This document shows positions 6,704 through 9,367 of a stretch of 9,367 nucleotides of DNA, in pieces (positions within the stretch are counted from its first letter, which is position 1; every line of letters starts with the position of its first letter). Position numbers and translations under genes: made by a program. The stretch comes from CAMYMG01 sp038259455 (GTDB lineage: Bacteria > Pseudomonadota > Alphaproteobacteria > Rhizobiales > Rhizobiaceae). The notes under the pieces are model-generated. The model saw only the letters and a list, made by a program, of their open reading frames with translations. It had not been told where the DNA came from and did no database searches. The stretch spans positions 1 through 9,367 of the forward strand of contig JBBSOT010000195.1 in NCBI GenBank assembly GCA_038259455.1. Reading direction: 5' to 3'.

Positions 6704-7578
6704 GCGATCACACAAATCCCCCGCCGCCCGACAATCCCCATGAAGATGGAATGATCCCCAAGGTCGTTCCCCCCTTGGCACGCCCCAGACCATATACACG
6801 CAACCTGCCTTGGCGCACGGCCTTGTCCTGGCTGCGTGCGGGATGGTCCGACCTTTGGACCAATCCACTGCCCAGTCTTCTTTATGGTCTTATGGTATTT
6901 GTGGTGTCGGCGATCGTGGTCTGGTTTTTGTTCCGGTTGGAATACGACTATGCGCTGTTTCCCGCGCTGGCCGGCTTCATGGTTGTCGGCCCGCTCATTG
7001 CCAACGGGCTTTATGAAAAAAGCCGCCGACTGGAAGAGAACGAGCACACTGGGTTCGGCCAGATGATCTTTGTTGCACCGCGGTCAGGCAAAGCAGGCCT
7101 TTTCATGGGGGTCATGCTGCTGGGTCTGTTCCTGCTCTGGATGCGCGCGGCCGTACTGATCTACGCCCTGTTCTTCGGAATGGTTACCTTTCCTGGTACC
7201 TCGGAGATCGTACCGATGCTGTTTTTGACCCCCACCGGATGGGCGCTGTTGGTTGCAGGCGGCACGGTAGGTGCACTTTTCGCCGCTTTCGCCTTCGCCA
7301 TCAGTGTATTCGCAGTGCCGATGCTGCTGACTGAACGCACCGACGCCCTGTCTGCACTTGGGATCAGCATGGCCATGGTTTGGAGCAACCGTCCCGTTAT
7401 GTTGGCTTGGGGAGCCATTGTGCTGGTTCTGTTCGCAGCCTCTATCCTGACCGCAGGGCTTGGGCTGGTCCTCGCTTTTCCAGCACTTGGGCATGCCACT
7501 TGGCATGCCTACCGTGCGATCCGCATTGAAGGGCATGAAAGCAGCCAATCCGAGCGGATGTTCATAAGGCCAGCATAA
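6697..7578 (+). CDS. DUF2189 family multi-pass membrane protein
   Basis: A 293-residue integral membrane protein. After a proline-rich cytosolic start (about 1-30) comes the conserved entry block of DUF2189 (PWRTALSWLRAGWSDLWTNP). Hydrophobic segments follow at about 62-82, 86-107, 133-162, 172-215 and 231-265, probably six membrane helices. The C-terminus carries the family signature GHATWHAYRAI (about 266-276). The molecular function of DUF2189 is not known. The ATG lies inside the end of the preceding small gene (7 bp overlap), so it is translated as the last gene of the cco operon. This points to a role linked to respiration or membrane-protein assembly, as inference from context. Composition and codon use resemble the cco genes, so it does not look like a recent arrival. 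Confidence 0.85.
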   Translation: MLSDHTNPPPPDNPHEDGMIPKVVPPLARPRPYTRNLPWRTALSWLRAGWSDLWTNPLPSLLYGLMVFVVSAIVVWFLFRLEYDYALFPALAGFMVVGPLIANGLYEKSRRLEENEHTGFGQMIFVAPRSGKAGLFMGVMLLGLFLLWMRAAVLIYALFFGMVTFPGTSEIVPMLFLTPTGWALLVAGGTVGALFAAFAFAISVFAVPMLLTERTDALSALGISMAMVWSNRPVMLAWGAIVLVLFAASILTAGLGLVLAFPALGHATWHAYRAIRIEGHESSQSERMFIRPA

Positions 7579-7644
7579 AAGCCGCGGTGAAGAACGCACC
7601 CAAGATTTCCTTGCGACTTTGGCCGATAAGTTGACATTGACGTT
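7579..7644. other. Convergent intergenic gap, no clear terminator
   Basis: These 66 bp separate the end of the cco operon from the end of the minus-strand lysR remnant. I saw no strong GC-rich hairpin followed by a T run on either strand, so termination of the operon is not explained by a visible intrinsic terminator. Confidence 0.4.
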
Positions 7645-8517
7645 TCAATTCCTCTCCAAAAGTGACCAGAATTCGGTCACCGGAGCACTTAAACGATCTT
7701 TGTTCTGTTTGATTTTCCGCAATTCACGGCGCGTCAGCGGATCGGATGGGACAAAGAACTCCACGCCATCCGGTTGATCCCTGACTGCGTCGAACGGCAA
7801 AATACTCGCCCCCAGATTTCGCCTGACAAATGAAAGAATCGCCGTCGTGTTGCGGGCTTCAAGCGTGCTCGACGCCAACAATTCCTGAACCAACGGGTCG
7901 TTCACCAATCGACATAGTGGATTTGCGACCAACGGTTCGTGTCAGAGCAGGCTCCAGTCCGATCGCCCTTCGTTCGCGAGGTGAGCTATGTGAACCGGCC
8001 CACCTTCCGAACAAACGATACCCAAATCGTCACAGAGAATTTGTTCGCCTTCCGAAAGGTCCCCCGGCTGAGCAGACAAGATACCGATGTCGGCTTCATC
8101 CCGCTGAATACGGCGGCGAACTGCGGCACTGTCTGCATCGCTTATTTCAATGCGCACACTGGGATGGGTAGACCGAAACACCTTGATGACCTCGGGTAAA
8201 AGCGCGATCGTTGCGGAGGGAACTGCAGCGATGCGCACGATGCCAACCGACGAGATCGCGTGGCGGCGGATCGCCTCCGCACTCTTTTCGAAAACATCCG
8301 TTGCACGCTGGCTTTCGTCGAGCACCAGTTGTCCCAAGGGGGTTAGTCGGCTTTTTCGGTCGGTTTCGAACAACGGCGCGCCGACGTGCTCTTCGAATTG
8401 CGCCAGAATCATCGAGATGGCGGAGGGCGTGCGTCCCAACACCTTGGCGGCCCCTGAAAGGGTGCCTCTTTCAGCGACAACACAAAAGGTGCGAAGCATC
8501 TCGAGCTTTATCGTCAT
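7645..8517 (-). pseudogene. LysR-family transcriptional regulator broken by an in-frame TGA
   Basis: One frame of 291 codons from ATG 8517 to TGA 7645, normal for a LysR regulator, is interrupted by a single TGA at codon 192 (minus strand, 7944-7942). The first part holds the winged HTH (MLRTFCVVAERGTLSGAAKV, then TPSAIS, then PLFETDRKSRLTPLG). Next come the linker helix and the first lobe of the effector domain (VGIVRIAAVPS, LLPEVIKVFRSTHPSV, DIGIL). After the stop the same frame continues as HEPLVANPLCRLVNDPLVQELL and TAILSFVRRNLGASILPFDAV, the second effector lobe. Homology runs straight through, so this is a nonsense change (CGA Arg to TGA would be one transition), not a frameshift. A truncated 191-residue product could still bind DNA. 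It is divergent from the truncated aldehyde dehydrogenase gene, its likely target. Confidence 0.88.
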
Positions 8518-8531
8518 TCAGTTTTCCTGAA
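8517..8531. promoter_or_regulatory. Putative LysR operator, copy 1 (TTCAG-N5-CTGAA)
   Basis: A perfect 5-bp inverted repeat with a 5-bp centre, containing the T-N11-A pattern typical of LysR-family sites. It abuts the lysR start codon and covers its ribosome site (AGGA on the minus strand). Binding here would repress the regulator's own expression. Twelve of 15 bases match copy 2. Confidence 0.6.
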
Positions 8532-8546
8532 GAAAGCTTCGCTTAA

Positions 8547-8561
8547 TTCAGTCTATCTGAA
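8547..8561. promoter_or_regulatory. Putative LysR operator, copy 2 (TTCAG-N5-CTGAA)
   Basis: A second perfect 5-bp inverted repeat of the same form, exactly 30 bp (about three helical turns) from copy 1 and 46 bp ahead of the aldehyde dehydrogenase ATG. Same-face spacing in a divergent promoter is what a LysR tetramer would use. That the adjacent LysR protein binds it is inference. Confidence 0.6.
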
Positions 8562-8607
8562 CTTCATTGCCTGGCATAGGCCTCCTGCAAGCAAACAGGA
8601 GAGACCC

Positions 8608-8730
8608 ATGACCGATCGCACGCAACTGTACATCGATGGAACCTGGAGCGACGGCGCTTCGCAAATCGAAAACTGCAACCCGTCGGACGGTGTTGTCACG
8701 TTAACCGGCCTGAGGTTGCTGAATTATTGA
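8608..8730 (+). pseudogene. NAD(P)-dependent aldehyde dehydrogenase, N-terminal stub cut by an IS
   Basis: ATG 8608 with AGGAGA at 8597-8602 begins MTDRTQLYIDGTWSDGASQI then ENCNPSDG. This is the first strands of the aldehyde dehydrogenase superfamily, in which 'xYIxGxWxxG...NPxD' precedes the cofactor-binding domain. Homology stops at about residue 32. The remaining codons (TGLRLLNY, stop at 8728-8730) come from the end of the inserted IS6-family element near 8707. All of the Rossmann fold, catalytic Cys and Glu are missing, so the product cannot be active. The N-terminus resembles semialdehyde dehydrogenases such as 2-oxoglutarate semialdehyde dehydrogenase, but too little remains to assign a substrate. 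The intact promoter and ribosome site mean it may still be transcribed into the IS. Confidence 0.78.
8707..8726. repeat. Probable left terminal inverted repeat of the IS6-family element
   Basis: The sequence GGCCTGAGGTTGCTGAATTA starts with GG and has the central GTTGC and A/T-rich inner part typical of IS6-family ends. Its partner repeat at the other end is outside the window or lost, so the exact boundary is uncertain by several bases. Confidence 0.4.
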
Positions 8731-8750
8731 TCTGGCGGTAGGCGGTGTCG

Positions 8751-9367
8751 ATGCAGTCACAGAAGATCAGCTACAAACGCCACCGGTTTCCGCCCCAGAT
8801 CATCACTCATGTTGTCTGGCTCTACGCCCGGTTCAACTTAAGCCTGCGCGAGGTCGAGGAGCTGATGCTGGAACGTGGGGTGGACGTTTCGTACGAAACC
8901 ATCCGGCGCTGGATCGTGAAGTTCGGCCCCTTTATCGCCCACGTTCTACGGCGACGTCAGCCGCGCCCCGGCGATGTCTGGCATCTGGACGAAGTCGTCG
9001 TGAAGATCGCGGGCCGGTCATACTGGCTCTGGCGCGCAGTCGACCAAAACGGCGTTGTTCTGGAAGAAATACTTCGATCGAGGCGAGACAAGCGCGCCGC
9101 AAAGCGGCTTTTGGTTAAGCTGATGAAGCGCTGGGGCTTCGTACCCAAAAGGATCATTACGGACAAACTGCGCTCATATGGGGCCGCCAAGCGCGAGGTC
9201 GCGCCTGGCCTTGATCATTGGTCCCACAAAGGGCTCAATAATCGCGCCGAGAACAGCCACTCACCCTTCCGAAAACGAGAGCGGACGATGCAATGTCCAG
9301 CGACACCGCTCATGAAAGCGCGCGACATCGAAGGTGGTGATTTTGGGGGAAGCGGAGGCCGGGCGTA
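8751..9367 (+). CDS. IS6-family DDE transposase, 3' part missing or replaced
   Basis: ATG 8751 opens a frame that runs off the window. The first ~182 residues are a typical IS6-family transposase: RHRFPPQIITHVVWLYARFN, then LREVEELMLERGVDVSYETI-RRW (helix-turn-helix), and the catalytic core. D80 in WHLDEVVVKI, D138 in IITDKLRSYGAA and E167 in LNNRAENSH form the DDE triad. After FRKRERTMQ (about residue 182, nt 9296) the usual continuation (an aromatic/Arg-rich stretch, then a long C-terminal helix) is absent. The frame instead reads CPATPLMKARDIEGGDFGGS. The change is abrupt, so the transposase is probably chimeric and inactive. The alternative is a sequencing or assembly break at the contig edge. 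Confidence 0.8.
   Translation, partial: MQSQKISYKRHRFPPQIITHVVWLYARFNLSLREVEELMLERGVDVSYETIRRWIVKFGPFIAHVLRRRQPRPGDVWHLDEVVVKIAGRSYWLWRAVDQNGVVLEEILRSRRDKRAAKRLLVKLMKRWGFVPKRIITDKLRSYGAAKREVAPGLDHWSHKGLNNRAENSHSPFRKRERTMQCPATPLMKARDIEGGDFGGSGGRA
9296..9367. other. Unidentified sequence fused to the transposase
   Basis: From about 9296 the sequence no longer fits an IS6-family transposase in any plus-strand frame I tried. One minus-strand frame entering from the window edge reads PKITTFDVARFHERCRW, which looks protein-like but which I do not recognise. The piece begins TGTCCAGCGACA, which contains a 4-bp inverted repeat and could be the end of a second mobile element. It is too short to assign. 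Confidence 0.35.

Larger units (their letters stand above)
8707..9367 (+). mobile_element. IS6-family insertion sequence, left end and transposase, incomplete
   Basis: The element is recognised from its transposase. The left boundary is placed at 8707, where GGCCTGAGGTTGCTGAATTA loosely resembles the GG-x-x-x-TGTTGCA type ends of IS6-family elements, and where the aldehyde dehydrogenase homology fails. Only about 44 bp separate this end from the transposase ATG, as is usual in this family. The right end is not in the window, and family similarity is already lost near 9296, so the right part may be deleted or disrupted. No target duplication can be checked. Confidence 0.7.

Noticed and set aside
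7484..7509. Near-perfect tandem CACTTGG(G)CATGCC with a GGCATGCC-ACTT-GGCATGCC hairpin near the end of the DUF2189 gene
   Set aside because: It encodes the conserved GHATWHA motif of the family, so protein constraint explains it. It is 70 bp before the stop and has no T run.
7942..7944. Selenocysteine at the in-frame TGA of the LysR gene
   Set aside because: LysR regulators are not selenoproteins, homologous positions are ordinary residues, and no SECIS-like stem-loop is apparent just after the codon.

Overview
The window looks like chromosomal DNA (or a large replicon) from an alphaproteobacterium, probably a Rhodobacterales-type marine or soil organism. This is inferred from the moderately GC-rich coding sequence, the form of the cbb3 oxidase subunits, the DUF2189 protein and the FNR/FixK-type site. 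No ribosomal or other marker gene is present to fix the taxonomy.

Layout. Positions 1-608 hold the 3' part of a nitronate monooxygenase-like flavoprotein gene. Its stop codon lies inside a perfect TTGA-N6-TCAA site (605-618), the half-sites bound by FNR/FixK/FnrL oxygen regulators. A tightly packed plus-strand run then extends from 680 to 7578: ccoI (copper P1B-type ATPase), ccoS, ccoN, ccoO, ccoQ, ccoP, a 57-residue one-helix membrane protein and a DUF2189 multi-pass membrane protein. Every junction from ccoI onward is an overlap or a gap of 4 bp, so this is almost certainly one translationally coupled operon. It encodes the high-affinity cytochrome cbb3 oxidase together with the CcoI/CcoS factors that supply its copper and help maturation. 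The order is unusual: ccoIS precedes ccoNOQP, and ccoG and ccoH are absent.

From 7645 to 8730 there is a decaying divergent pair. A minus-strand LysR-family regulator is interrupted by one in-frame TGA, and a divergent aldehyde dehydrogenase gene is cut off after about 32 codons. The 90-bp space between them carries two 15-bp inverted repeats of the form TTCAG-N5-CTGAA, exactly 30 bp apart, which look like a LysR operator pair. The dehydrogenase is cut by an IS6-family insertion sequence starting near 8707. Its DDE transposase runs toward the window edge, but its sequence stops resembling the family near 9296, and the last ~72 bp appear to be a different, unidentified sequence.

How it fits together: the left three quarters is an intact, apparently oxygen-regulated respiratory operon. 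The right quarter is a catabolic regulator/target pair being lost through a point mutation and IS insertion. I found no RNA gene, CRISPR array or defence system. The items most worth a second look are the oxygen-control box, the rearranged operon with its two uncharacterised membrane proteins, and the twin operator in front of the dead LysR gene.
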